From NCBI RefSeq assembly GCF_013426205.1, contig NC_089422.1:5394001-5458000 (forward strand): a stretch of DNA of 64,000 nt. Reading direction: 5' to 3'. Positions within the stretch are counted from its first letter, which is position 1; every line of letters begins with the position of its first letter. Below the pieces are notes generated by a model that had not been told where the DNA came from, searched no databases, and was given only the letters and a program-made list of their open reading frames with translations. Made by a program: the position numbers and the translations under genes. Below, in pieces: positions 23,255-35,198 of this stretch. The stretch comes from Metarhizium brunneum. Lineage: Eukaryota > Ascomycota > Sordariomycetes > Hypocreales > Clavicipitaceae.

Positions 23255-24117
23255 ATGCGTTTCACTGCTGCTGCCGCTGCCCTTATGGCTGGTTCCGCCA
23301 TCGCTGGCGATGTGTCCACCGACTACACCACCCAGTTGGTCACCATCACCGCCTGCCCTGAGAGCGTCACCGACTGCCCTGCTCGCTCTACCCAGGTCCA
23401 GACCTCCGTGGTTCCCTTGACCACGTCTACCGTCTACTCTACCAAGGTTCACACCATCACCTCGTGCGCTCCCCAGGTCACCAACTGCCCGGCTCACAGC
23501 ACCATCGTCTCTACCGAGACCGTTGCTGTCTCCACCACGGTCTGCCCTGTCGGTCCTACCTCTGTGCCTGTGCCTGTTGTGCCTGTGCCTACTGTGCCTG
23601 GACACGGGAACAACAGCACCGGCGTCGTTGTTCCCCCTCCCGCCAGCTCGCACGTCGTGCCTCCTCCTGCCTCTTCTGGCCCTGCTACCCAGGGGCCTCC
23701 CCCCGCCGTCTCCACCAACTCCCCTGTGACCCAGGCTCCTGCTCCTCCCGCCTGCCCTGCTCCCTCGGTCACGGCCATCACCAAGAGCTACACCACCGTC
23801 TTGACTTCGGTCGAGTACTCTACCATTGAGGTCCCCTGCCCTCCCACTGGCACTGTTCCTCAGGGCACTGGCATTCCCCCTGTTCCCACCGGCCCCGCCA
23901 ACCCTCCCTCTGGTGGCAACCCTCCCGCCGGCGGAAACGGCACGTAAGTGATGAGATGAATCTCCAAACTGAAATGGAAAGAGCGTTCAAAAGGCTAACA
24001 TTGATATCCAGCACCCCCGGTGGCAACCCTCCCCCTGTCACTGCTGGCGCCGCTTCTTTCGCCGGCTCTGCCGTCTTCGCTGCCGTCGCCGGTATTGCCG
24101 CTTTCGTCCTTGCTTAA
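23255..24117 (+). CDS. GPI-anchored Ser/Thr/Pro-rich cell-wall protein
   Basis: Two exons, 23255-23943 and 24012-24117, with a 68-nt intron (GTAAGT donor, GCTAACA branch, TCCAG acceptor), encode 264 residues. A signal peptide (MRFTAAAAALMAGSAIA) is followed by two copies of a T-x2-V-x-TI-[TC]-x-C motif and a T-[TV]-VCPV block, a layout common in fungal wall proteins. Next comes a Pro/Val-rich spacer, then a Pro/Gly/Asn linker. The second exon encodes the small-residue GPI cleavage region (GAASFAGSA) and hydrophobic tail (VFAAVAGIAAFVLA). Expected location is plasma membrane or wall after signal and GPI processing. Codon use is strongly biased to C-ended codons, which suggests high expression. 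No enzymatic domain. Confidence 0.9.
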
Positions 24118-27100
24118 ATCTTTTCTTTCGACTTTATAGGTTGAGGCCTGAAGGCTTACGGCATTATTTTACGACGGGCATTTTCGGATCTTTGTTGGAC
24201 ATGTACAGATTATAACTTAGATTCGCTGAATATCATTAGCATTTCTTTTTACGGCAACAAAACACGCGCAGGGTCATTTCATGTATTTAATCTTCTAATC
24301 GTATTGGGTGGGCGTACGGGGAGGGCATCTCCCAAGAGGAGAGGCGCTTCGCCTGGATGTCTTGCTTTTCTGAACTCAAACCTCTTTTCGATTCGATATG
24401 AATGTCAAAGAATATGAACAAGTTGTTTGTGCCGTGTGTGAATCTCTGACAGTCATGTCTCAATTCCAAACCCGGGCATGCAAGCCAAAGACAAAAGAAG
24501 GATCAGAGCGGAAGTGTGGCAGCATACCGAAACGCACCATTGTCGTTGTAGAACAATAGCATTGGTGCTCTAATTCAGTCTCATTTTGCGTGCAACGCCC
24601 CCAATGCCACAACAGGCTAGATCGCCTTGCTTCCTTGGTTATCAACCCAGTCAGGCGGAAATTACGACGATGCTCGTAGACAAGATTCTTCATCCCCTCC
24701 CCCCCTATTCGATTGGTCCTAGCGCCCAGCTGACAAGACAGCCGTTTGCGTCCGCCAATCACAGCGCACGCCTGTCCCGTTTGGGTAACTCCTGTCAGGG
24801 GAAACATCGGAGGAACCTGGCATGGTGCATCGCACCGGGATGATGCTGAGGGGACGGACAAACGCCTGTGTCCCTGTCCTCCGCAACAGATGATTTGGCT
24901 GCTGCGCCTCGCGTGGATGAAATTGCATGGATGAGGGGTTTTTGTCGACACGGCTTTTACTAGTATTGATTGCGGCACCGCGTCGGGTTTGGGGGCTACC
25001 ATTTTGCTTTTCGTGCATGGCGTTCGTTGCTAGGTGGTAGTAGTAAGCTTATTTCACAGATTGCTCCTGTATTTCATTGACACATCAATTGATTCCATCG
25101 ACTAGTACCAAGATTGCGTATCGTGTAAGGGTGGCGCGTGGTGCGTGCCATGTGCTGAGTGTAACGTGAAAGTGAGTGAGCACTGAGGAGGCGCTGGCTT
25201 GTTTGCTCGCTGGTCTGAGGGACTTTTTAAACTTCGTTGTAACATTGAAGCCCTTGCTTGGCCCTGTGGCACGTCTTTACGCGGTGAGAAGTACCTGTAC
25301 ATGGACAAGAAGTCCGTTTATTGTCGGTTATTATCACCCTTTTTTTCTTGTCCAGACTTGGGCTGTTTGTCATTTGCTCGGAATACATTGGCGTCGGCAT
25401 GGAGAGGGACTCCTAGATGATCATGGCATTGGGGCAACGTGCCGTCTGAGCGTGGAGGAGCTGGACTCGACCTCGTCTACTCGTACTTAGTAGGTATGTA
25501 AATAGTTTTGCTTGTTTTTTTGTGTGTATTGGTTCTTCAGGGCAGAAGTCGTGCATTCGATGTTCCGTAGTTTCTGCCAAGGAGTAATCATCTCTCACGG
25601 GCCACCCTAGCCACAAGTAACAACATTCAATGTTGTGGCTGGACACGGCGCATCCAGTGCTGCAACGTTGTGACTGCGCGATGCGGAATCGGCCTGCACC
25701 GCTTCAGTCAAAAGACGCATGGCTGTTTGGAGTCGGCTTCAATGTTGGTTGAAGTTTTTTTTTTTTTTTTTTTTTGGCAAATCTGTCAAAAGTCGAGGCC
25801 TCACACAACTGTGAGGTTTACTTTGGTAGATTTTCTGTTTTTCCTTTTCAACAGTTGACAACTATGCAGAAGCGACTTCCACCATCACCATCGGCATGCA
25901 AATTCAACTCCACTGTTGCCCAAAACCGCCATGCAACGATTTGAGAGGGACGCCACGCCAATTCCTAGAGCAGCACTATCAGATCTGCGCTGGGGGCACC
26001 TCAATAATATAGGGCTTGCAGGACTCTATCGAGTTTCTAAGACGCCAAGTATGGATTCTTCTCGACACTGGCTAAGAGCGAGGCTCCCATTATGTCAGAC
26101 TTGAACTTCAGTCGTTGCAGTACTGAGTAGCTTTGCGACTGTATCCTTTCGAATCCTTACACCACTTGGTATTTCGTCTCAAGCCACGCGTGACAAGACG
26201 TTGATGTGTGCTCTGCCAGCGCAATATTCGCTGCCTTGTCCTATTATGACAGGATATTGTATGGCTTGCCAACACGATCACAGCAGTTGCCTGAACTATA
26301 TATACACGTGTAGTCTCAAAAACTCGCTGCATCTGTTCGTTACCACAGTGGCGTCGGCCTAGCCATTTCGACGGTTGTAGCTCCAACAGACCAAATAATG
26401 ACCTGAAGACTATGTGGCTCGCAGAAGCATTGCAGATGGACCACAATGTATAAGAATATCTGATTGAATCATACAGGAAGCTTGGAATGAGTCTCTCGGG
26501 TCGTGCCGAAAAAATATCAACCTAATTGTTAAAGTGCTTTCCGAATTGATGTTGAATTGAGTTTAGCTGGATGGAAGAGGACATGCCAGATTTGGCATGG
26601 GGCGATGGCTCATGCCGTAATATATCCCAAAACCTCGACGCAGACCGACTTGGTTCAAATGCATTCTATAGTTTTGTGTCCTTGTCAAAATAACAACATA
26701 GCCATACAAATAAGTTAGGTTCGACCGGTTCTGCCTGCACTTCCACGCGACAAAAGCACCTTATAAGGAGACAAACTTGGCAAAAGAGACAGGCTCAATT
26801 AAGATTACATATTTCCAAAATAAAGCTCTTATTTCTTACCCTCACGAATTCAACGCGTCACACGTCGTTTCCGGCACTTTGGTCGCTGGATTCATCTAAC
26901 CCCACCTTCACCGAACGTAACAATACTGGTAGGCATGTAGGTAGGGAGATAGGTATTTAAATTAAGTTAAAAAAATCAAAGAACTGATTAATGTCTTTTA
27001 ATAGCTATATATTATAACGTATACTCGTATTACTATATATAAAGCATCACGCATTGTTGAGATGTCTTTTAATATTCTCTATTGTTAGTACTTTATTATT

Positions 27101-27378
27101 TCACCTGGACCCACATATTCGCCCACGACATTGAGAACTCTCCCAGGCGAGGACAAAAGTCTGCCCCGCGTCAACCGCGACCATTGTCAAGCTCGCCGAC
27201 TGTCATCACCGCCTCGACCAACTCGCCATACATTGGTGTTTCCCTACGTGCAGACACACCAGGCTCGTGCAGACTATTGCTTCTAGTACCTGCACGAAAG
27301 CTCTGCTCGCAAACATTCTCTTCCCAGATACCCAGGCGGTCTTCCTCCTCTCTGCCTACTAGACCGCTTTCCATCACC
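24118..27378. other. 3.3-kb intergenic region
   Basis: No gene recognised. Contains a 21-T run at 25755-25775 and an A/T-rich block at 26930-27120 directly before Kap114. Several ORFs (24460-25002 -, 26108-26446 -) have no domain and no codon bias. A pyrimidine-rich leader precedes the Kap114 ATG. Confidence 0.5.
26930..27120. repeat. A/T-rich island with a 13-bp direct repeat
   Basis: A block far richer in A/T than its surroundings. The sequence ATGTCTTTTAATA occurs at 26991-27003 and again at 27062-27074. It may be a promoter element of Kap114 or the mutated remnant of a repeat. Confidence 0.5.
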
Positions 27379-30300
27379 ATGGAGGAGCAGCTCGTGCAGC
27401 TCCTCGCCAACATCCAGCTGCCGGACCAGGGGCCCCGACAACAAGCTGAGATCGAGCTCAGGCATGCCCGGACGAATCCTGTATTTCCCGTATCCTTGGC
27501 CAAGATTGCCTCTCATGCCTCGGTCAGCACCGGTGTCCGCCAGGCTGCCTTGACCTCTCTGAGGCAGTTTATCGAGGGCAACTGGGCTATTGGAGACCAG
27601 GACGACGAACCTATAATACCCATCGACGATGACACGAGAGCTATCCTGAGACAGTCCTTGCTTGATTTGGCGTTGAGCCAAGAGGAGGATCGAAAGGTGA
27701 AGATCTCGGCAAGGTACATTCATATGCCAATACACCCCTGCTCCCTACTACAGCTACCTTTTCACACCTCCGATTGAAAAGAACACGTTGGTAACTAAAC
27801 GCTGGCACCACTAGTTACGCAGTCGGCAAGATTGCCATTCACGACTTCCCCGAGCAATGGCCCAACTTGCTGCCTACCGTTTTGAGTACGATTCCGTCCG
27901 GCACCGATGCTCAGCTCCACGGAGCTCTGAGAGTCCTCGGCGACCTCGTCGAGGAGAGCTTGAGCGAGGATCAATTTTTTTCCATGGCTCGTGATATTGC
28001 CAAGACCCTGACAGAAGTTGCCCTCAATGAGAACCGAAAGCCCATGCTCCGAGCCCTCGCCATTTCCGTCTTCCGATCCTGCTTCGATTTGATGAACATG
28101 GTCAAAGACGATCACTCTCAGGAAGTCAAGGCGTTTGCTGAAGAGTTGCTTGCCCAATGGAACCCGTTCTTTGTCAGTGTTCTCAAAAGCCGTCTACCAG
28201 AGGCTGATGTGAGCACGGGTACCCAGCCCGACAGCTGGAACCACATAGTTGCCCTCAAGCTGCAGGTCGTCAAGACTCTGCTTCGTATTCGCAGAGTCTT
28301 CCCCAACCTACTGCTTCCCCAGAGCACTACCTTCTTTAGCGCCGTTTGGGAGGAACTGAACCTTTTGCAGACACCACATGAAGAGCTCTACATCAAGACC
28401 AACGCCCAGGGCCGCCTCGAGGACTCTGATAACCTTCCATACACCTTGGACTTCCTGATCCTGGAAGAGCTCGACTTCCTCAACCAGTGCTTCCGCTCCC
28501 CTCCCGTCAAGGCGGAATTGGATGGCCACTTGCAAGCCCACGCTTCCGCCCAAGATGTGCCCTGGATGGTCGAGATTATGAGAATGCTGGTCAGCTACTC
28601 TCGGGTCACCCAAGAAGAGGAGGAACTGTGGGACATCGACTGCTCCTTGTACCTGGCCGAAGAGACGTCAGTTACGGCAAACTACACTGCTAGAACTGCT
28701 GCTGGTGACTTGCTGATCAAGATGGGAGAGTGGTTCAATGAGAAAGCCGTTGATGGCTTGTTTGGTTTTACAAAGTCGCTGTTTCCCGGCGACGGATCCT
28801 TGTGGAGAAGTCAGGAATCCGCCCTTTTCCTCTTTACGATGCTTCTGAGTGACTTCCAGGATCTTAGTAAGACTATCCCTGACGCTGTTGCTAGCGCCTA
28901 TCTCGAATTGGTTGATTTCACCATTAACAAGCCTGATGAACCTCTGCTTCGCGCTCGTGGCTACCTCGTTGCCGGTATCATTGGCCGCTCCTTTCAAACT
29001 CCTCTCGCGCTCTTGGATCGCATGGTCCATGCCATCACAAATGAGGAGTCAGAAGTTGTCCAAGTCGCCTGTATCAAGGCTGTTGAAGGCTTGATTAACT
29101 CCGGTCGAGTAGGCGCCGATCGCCAGGTGCCCATCATTACCGCTATCCAATCCTACATGAACGAAAAGGACCCTGCTGAAATGGAAGAGGCAGACGAACT
29201 CCTTGTCGTCCTTGCTGAGACACTCCGTTCGACCATTAGTCTGGATACCAAGATTGCTCTTTCAAGTGACATTCAATCCACCGACCTGCTGTTCATGCTA
29301 GCCAAGCTTGGCGCCAGCAACTTCCAAGTCACGATGATAATTTCAGAGGCCTTTGAGGATATTGTTGCCAGCCTTTCAGACAGTGCTTCGTTCAGCGCTC
29401 TTTGCGCTCGTACTCTGCCTACGCTCACCGGTGCCTTTGATGTTGCTAGTGTGACTGAAGACAACCCTCTTGTCACAGTCGCCACTGAACTGCTTGTTGT
29501 TCTGGCCGAAAATGGTTCAGAGCCACTCCCTGCTGGGTTTGTGGCCACCATATTCCCCAAGTTGAACCGTCTCTTGATGGAGTCGGAGGAAGGCGAAGTC
29601 CTCCGACCCGGCTCTGAAATTGTCAAGTGGGTTCTCTCTCATGATCATCAGCAGGTTTTCAATTGGCAAGATGCAAATGGCCGATCAGGCCTCGAGGTCT
29701 GCTTGCACATCATTGACCGTCTACTTGGCCCTTCTATAGAGGATAACTCTGCATCCGAAGTAGGTGGACTGGCTGCAGAACTCGTTGAGAAGGCTGGTCA
29801 AGAACGTCTTGGTCCGTTTCTGCCTCAGCTTTTGCAGGCCGTCGCCAATCGACTTGCATCCGCTCAAGCTGCCGCTTTCATCCAGTCTTTGATCTTGGTC
29901 TTTGCACGGCTTTCTCTGAACGGCGCTCAAGATGTCGTCGAGTTCCTAAGCCAGATTCAGATCAATGGGGACAGCGGACTGCAGGTTGTTATGGCGAAGT
30001 GGCTCGAGAACTCAGTTAGCTTTGCAGGCTATGATGAAATCAGACAAAAGTGCGACGAGTGCTCACTCCACTTGATTTACTTGCTCATATCATGCTGACC
30101 TTTGTTTAGTGTCATTGCCCTTTCGAAGCTCTATGCACTTAACGACTCCCGCCTCGCCCAGATTCAAGTTAAGGGTGACTTGATTGTAGGCGCCGATGAT
30201 GGCAAGATTAAGACTCGGTCACGCGCGAAACAGAGTATGTATCATGAGTCACGTCTTCGATCAATTTGTTCAGCTCGAGGAGTTTACTAACGGCACGGCC

Positions 30301-30697
30301 TGAACTAGACCCTGATCAATACACAATCGTCCCTGCTCCCCTAAAGATCGTCAAGGTCCTCATTGAAGAGCTTGCATCCGCTGCTGGTGCAGGTGCGGCT
30401 GCCAGCACTGCAGCTGCCGCCGTTGCTGCTGCCGAGTTTGACGAAGACAACGATGAAGACGGCTGGGAAGACGACGACGATACCCTTGACCTTAGCCTGG
30501 CTGCTACCAAGGCTGATCTCATGACCTTCATGGAAGGCGGCCCCCAGCGACGACCAGACGATGAGACTCACTCTTACCTGACGGAGTTCTTTGTCCGATG
30601 CGGCCGTGAGAACATTGCCAACTTCCAGGAGTGGTACAACATGCTTTCCGAAGACGAAAAGACCAGGCTTAACCTAGTTGCCAACTCTGCAGGCTAA
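27379..30697 (+). CDS. kap114: Importin-9 family karyopherin (Kap114)
   Basis: Four exons (27379-27713, 27815-30049, 30110-30234, 30309-30697) encode 1,027 residues. All joins are in frame; for example EIRQ|NVIALSKLYAL spans 30050-30109 and RAKQ|NPDQYTI spans 30235-30308. The N-terminal 100 residues match an importin-beta N-terminal repeat (AEIELRHARTNP, VRQAALTSLRQFIEGNW, then SYAVGKIAIHDFPEQWP), followed by HEAT repeats. Near the C-terminus is an Ala-rich segment and an acidic loop (FDEDNDEDGWEDDDDTLDL), as expected for Kap114/importin-9, where an acidic insert contacts basic cargo. Family role: nuclear import of histones H2A-H2B, TBP and similar cargo. Length is typical. Confidence 0.92.
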
Positions 30698-31186
30698 GTT
30701 AGCAAGGAAGCTCTGTGATGAAGAAGAAAGATTAACGAAGAAAGATGATGACACGCTTGAGACGGTTGCATTTATCACGACTGCTGAAACGTATCACGAC
30801 TTGCTTGTTTCTGCCTGCGTGGAATTGAATGATACAGTTGAAAATAAAATGGACAAGAGAGGATGAGAGCTGTTGGACTGCGTGTGTGAGAGACGACAAA
30901 TTACATAGATGGCACAACTTGAGGACACACTCTTGAGATGAGAGAAAAGAATATAGTAATAAAACCACTGCTCTCCACAGTATCTGGCCGGTTACAAATT
31001 AATGGCAAAGTTCCGATTCTGTTTCATAAATCATAACAATCATTAATTATTCATCACGGTACTAATCGTATTTCAACCTAATCTTACAAGTCTTCCCAGT
31101 CTCGTAATACTTTGTGATCAAAGCATCGCCTGCGGGGAATCGCACACTATTCACTTCGTACCCCTCTTCTGGGGTTCATGTCAATC
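30698..31186. other. Spacer between convergent Kap114 and PI31 genes
   Basis: About 490 bp of A/T-rich 3' flank. Contains polyadenylation-like A/T stretches (for example AATAAAACC near 30957) but no gene. Confidence 0.5.
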
Positions 31187-32481
31187 TCAGATGATGTGTC
31201 CTCCACCAAAGCCTCCAGATCCGCCAAAGCCTCCGGATCCGCCAAAGGGCCCGTTGCCTGGTCCTTGGCCTGGCCCGGGGAATCTCGGCGTGCCCCCTGG
31301 CCCCACGGGATCCCATCGCGCACCGGGGGGAGCTTGCGGATCGTAGCCCCCATAACCGCCGTTGCCGCCCTCGCCGGTAAACAAGGGATCGTCAAAGGTT
31401 GGATGCATCCCGCCGGGTGCTCCCGGGTGTGGCAGGCCACCCGGGACGAAGGAGCCTCGAAGAGGATCATGCGGCCCCAACCCGGGGGGGTTCAAGTCGT
31501 CGTGGCCGATGTTGAACGGGTGCCGGCCGCCAGGCATGGCTATCGGGTTCCCGCGGGGCGGCCGATTGATCTCGTATTCATCCTCGAACCCAGGAGGCGG
31601 GAAGTCGCCGACGGGAGCTCCAGGCCGGGGTCTGGCCATCGCGGGAAGGGGCCCAGGAGGGTGGTAGGGAATATTGGGCTCGACAGACGGCTCGAATGGA
31701 CGCTGGGGGTTGCGCCTCTCCTGGCCGCGGCGTTCCGAACGAGCCGTCTCCTCGGCGTCTTCTGTCTCGACGTAGCCTTCGCTTTGAAGCTTTGGGATGA
31801 GCTTCTGGACGATTTTGACCTTGAGGTCATTCAGCAAATCTGCGGCAGACTCTTGTTAGCATGGCTGCACTGTGTACGCAATGGCGGCTCTAGGGGTAGC
31901 AGCGGTGAACCACCGTACCGGATATTGCCTGCCCTGAAACAAACACGTTGCGCAGCTTCTCGACCAAATCGGAGCGGTCTTCTTGCCCGTCGGTCATGGC
32001 TATGCGCACAGGGAGAGCCGCCGAGTTGACAATGTCGCGCACGGTGCGCTCGAATCGGTGGATGTTTTCGTCGCCAACGGCCAGGCCGCGGACTTCGACT
32101 TTGGCACCCATTCGGTCGATCCGGAACACAAAGTCCATGGAGGACTGTTTGTGTTTGTAGACGAAACTGAGGGAGCCGAAGCCAGAGTTCCATTTGGGCG
32201 GGAGGCGAGGCGCGAGGGACTCGCAGTCGGCTAGGCGCGTCGCAAAACCAGCTTGGTTAGTAGATGTTGACGGCGATGCTGGATGCTCTGGACTTACGTA
32301 TTACTTTATCTTGGTCGAACCCGCGGAGTCGGAAACCAAGAGCGGCCAAGTATGCATGGACGAGCAAGGCGATGGCTTCATAGGAGCTCGCCAGGTCGGA
32401 GCTGTCGTCGGCTTGTTGGTGTGTTGGCAAGGCGTCGGCCATGCCCTGTAGCACGGCCGAGGTACCGAGCATCGATGCCAT
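31187..32481 (-). CDS. PI31-type proteasome regulator (PSMF1 family)
   Basis: Three exons, 32481-32298, 32230-31919 and 31839-31187, give 382 residues. The N-terminal domain (residues 1-165) contains SYEAIALLVHAYLAALGFRL, then LPPKWNSGFGSLSFVYKHKQ and DFVFRIDRMGAKVEVRGLA, the pattern of the PI31 N-terminal alpha/beta domain. The C-terminal half is Pro/Gly-rich and intrinsically disordered, with the PGGRHPFNIGHDDLNPPG and FDDP blocks that PI31 proteins use to bind the 20S proteasome. It ends in Gly-Phe repeats (GGSGGFGGSGGFGG). Family role: modulates 20S activity and links proteasomes to transport or assembly. Convergent with Kap114. Confidence 0.9.
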
Positions 32482-33488
32482 GGCGATGGTTGGCCGTCGA
32501 AGGGGTTTGATGAATGGTGACGGTAGAGAACTAGTAGGGGCGCTGTGTCACGTTGGAAGCTTGAAGCTGGAAGCTTGGGCTCGACTAGAAGAAGTGGGCA
32601 AAAAAGGCGGGTAAAGGCAAGCGCGGGGTCGATTCGCCAGCAGAAACCCCAGAGTGGCGTCATTGTCTCGCTGCCTTCAACAGTCCAGCCCTAAAAGTGG
32701 AGACCGATGCAGGATGCACCATGACACCTGCCCTAGGTACGTACCTAGTCAAGTACCACCTGCCATATCTAGGCGTGCAATTCGTATTTTTAGCAATTGA
32801 CGGCAAAAGTCTCGCGAGACAGGTACTCAGTCTACATGTAATGAGCTGTCTTGTTATTGCATTAGGTGCGTGAGTGCACTGACTAGAAACTCCCTCGGCA
32901 CATGTGCGTGCGGTAGATACATGGCTTGGTAGTACTACCGGCGTCTCCCTGTTCCCACCGAGTACGCCGTACATGATTGATTACAGGATGCGCATTTACA
33001 GTCTGGTTCGAATTGTAATGTTAGAGCTGCTCAAACAGGCATCCTTATTCCCTGGAGTCTACCGTACTATGACTGCGTATGTCTATTGTAACACATGCTG
33101 GGCCTCCTGTTTTCCCTGCACCTTTGAAGCTACTGAAGCTGCTACATTACCTTTGATTGAACAATATGCATAAGAACCAGGTATCTCGACATGAAGACAT
33201 ACCTAGGTAGTCGGAGCACGCATCCTGGTTTGGAAAGGCCACCCATCCACCCACATGCCCAAATGGGCGTGATATTTTAGAACCATTTTAGTCATGTGCG
33301 AATATCTACTTCTTTTGGTATTATTATGTAAACAGGTGATTATCAACGGCCACATTTTCGGATCATGTCTTTTCCTAAACCATCCAACAGACCGTGGTAG
33401 AGCCGCTGCCGCGACCACCGGCTCCTGAATCTATAGGGCCATACCTAGGTCTCATGGCATCACTTTGTTGTCGCTACTTATGCTGTCG
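32482..33488. other. Intergenic, about 1 kb
   Basis: Promoter side of PI31 plus 3' flank of the Ser-rich gene. Nothing recognised beyond a near-match to the 9-mer (GAGTACGCCGTAC, near 32960). Confidence 0.5.
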
Positions 33489-35198
33489 TTAAGCGGCCGC
33501 TTTAGAGCTAACGGCCTGGGAGCCGACGGCGGCTTTGGAGCTGCTAGGTTGAGGCTTTGGAGGAGCTGATGAACTCGGCTTGGAACTTGACGGAGCCGGG
33601 AAGCTTGGCTTAGAGCTCCAAGCAGCCGATAAGCTCGGTTTAGAACTGTTAGGTTGCGCTGAACGAGGCTTTGAAGAAATGGGCTTAGAGCTTGAAGGAG
33701 CTGACGAGCTTCTCTTTGAGCTTGGTTGCGACGAGCTCGGTCTTGAAGAGCTAGGCTTGAGGCTCCTTGGTGGTGACGAGATTGGCTGTGATGAAACCGG
33801 TCTTGAAGAGCTGGGCTTAGAGCTTGGCTGTGACGAGCTAGGTTTTGAGCTGCTTGGCTGCGATGAGCTGGGCTTAGAGCTACTTAGCCGTGAAGATCTT
33901 GGCTTGGACGAGCTTGGTCTCGAAGAACTGGGTTTTGAAGAGGTAGGCCTCGAACTGATCTTGGAGCTACTTGGCTGTGAGGAGCTCGGCTGTGATGAAC
34001 TTGGCCTAGAGCTTGATTTTAAAGAGCTAAGCTTGGAACTGCTTGGCCGCGATGAGCTAGGTTTCGATGAGCTGGGCTGTGATGAGCTGGGCTTCGACAA
34101 GCTCGGCCGTGAAGAGCTCAGCTGTGAGGACCTAGGTGTAGAGCTGAGTGGTTGCGACGAAACAGGCTTCGCAGAGCTGGGCCTCGAGCTTGGTTTCGAT
34201 GAAGTTGGCTTTGCGATGCTACTAGGCCTTGACGAGGTCGGTCGTGATGACCTCGACGGCTTCGAGCTGAAAGGTTCAGAAGAGCTATGACGTGGTGTGC
34301 TTGAATGTGACGTCGCCTTTGAACTTCTGCTATGCTTGGCAGAGCTCCGGCGAGACGAGCTGTGTTTCAAGGTGCCGCGTTGAGAAGACTCATGCCTCGA
34401 CCTGCTACTCGATTTCGATGTCGAATGCGGTGGAGTTGACTCATGGCGTGTAGTAGAATGATGTTCCGGGTGCGATGTGCGACTGTGCGTCGAGGTATGA
34501 CGTCCCCTCGTAACGGTAATCGTAGTGCATTCAATTTCGTAAATGGTGATTGTGCCCTTGCAAGCGCGACACTCGGGCCCATGAGTCTCGACTGCAGGAG
34601 GCGGCCTAGTCTCAACAATAGTTATGGTAATGTACGGAACACTGGATGGCTGATAGCAGTATACGGTGCCCATGCAGCCTTCACACTCGGGATGATGAGT
34701 CGACCACCTGGTTGTACGCGCCTTCCACGGCCAGGGGTTCGTGTAATATGGCAACGTAATGGTCCTTAGGGATGGTACAACTTGAATTCCCTTTCTACCA
34801 TGCCAACCACCGTTGCCATTTCCCTTGGGGTGGTCTTGTCCTTTACCGCTATCATGCTCGCGGTCGTTGTCTCCTTTATAATCACAGTGATCCCACTGGC
34901 CATTCTGATGTCTCTTGCTGTTTTGCCCATCCTGAGCGTCCCAGGCATCTTGAGCATCCTGACCACCCTGACTGGGTGCCTCTGCCAACACAGTTGGCCG
35001 TGATGGGCCAGGTGGCCCGACTGCCAAAGTAAAGTGTTGTTGTGCACAACTTTCGTCGCACACTCCAAGGTCACCTTGCGATATCACGCTGGCATGTTGA
35101 CTGGCCACGTCAACTTGACTAGAGAGAGATGCCGTCGATAACAACACCACGAGAAATGCAACTGCCCTCTTGATGATCTTGCTGGAACCATGCGCCAT
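33489..35198 (-). CDS. Secreted Ser-rich repeat protein (adhesin- or mucin-like)
   Basis: Intronless; the longest frame starts at TTG, so the ATG at 35198 is used, giving 569 residues. A hydrophobic signal sequence lies at about residues 12-30. Residues 75-140 are rich in Gln, Asp, Gly and His. Two similar Cys blocks follow, each H-x1-2-PEC-x2-C-[MK]-GT-[VI] and a third Cys (about 172-181 and 210-224), with Thr/Ile-rich strands between. From about residue 232 to the end the sequence is a degenerate tandem of PSSS[KRQ] units. No GPI tail or transmembrane segment is visible, so it is probably released or wall-associated by O-glycans. Function unknown; an adhesin or structural wall role is inference. 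The repeats explain a long plus-strand shadow frame. Confidence 0.85.
   Translation of the reverse strand: MAHGSSKIIKRAVAFLVVLLSTASLSSQVDVASQHASVISQGDLGVCDESCAQQHFTLAVGPPGPSRPTVLAEAPSQGGQDAQDAWDAQDGQNSKRHQNGQWDHCDYKGDNDREHDSGKGQDHPKGNGNGGWHGRKGIQVVPSLRTITLPYYTNPWPWKARTTRWSTHHPECEGCMGTVYCYQPSSVPYITITIVETRPPPAVETHGPECRACKGTITIYEIECTTITVTRGRHTSTHSRTSHPEHHSTTRHESTPPHSTSKSSSRSRHESSQRGTLKHSSSRRSSAKHSRSSKATSHSSTPRHSSSEPFSSKPSRSSRPTSSRPSSIAKPTSSKPSSRPSSAKPVSSQPLSSTPRSSQLSSSRPSLSKPSSSQPSSSKPSSSRPSSSKLSSLKSSSRPSSSQPSSSQPSSSKISSRPTSSKPSSSRPSSSKPRSSRLSSSKPSSSQPSSSKPSSSQPSSKPSSSRPVSSQPISSPPRSLKPSSSRPSSSQPSSKRSSSAPSSSKPISSKPRSAQPNSSKPSLSAAWSSKPSFPAPSSSKPSSSAPPKPQPSSSKAAVGSQAVSSKAAA

Noticed and set aside
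33001..33020. GGTTCGAATTG resembling a tRNA B box
   Set aside because: No A box at the right distance and no cloverleaf can be drawn around it.
33580..34290. 236-codon plus-strand ORF rich in Glu, Leu and Gly
   Set aside because: Shadow of the Ser-Pro-Lys repeat tail of the minus-strand secreted protein.
33489..34500. CRISPR-like regular repeats
   Set aside because: The periodicity is that of codons for PSSS[KRQ] units, units are degenerate, and there are no spacers of constant length.
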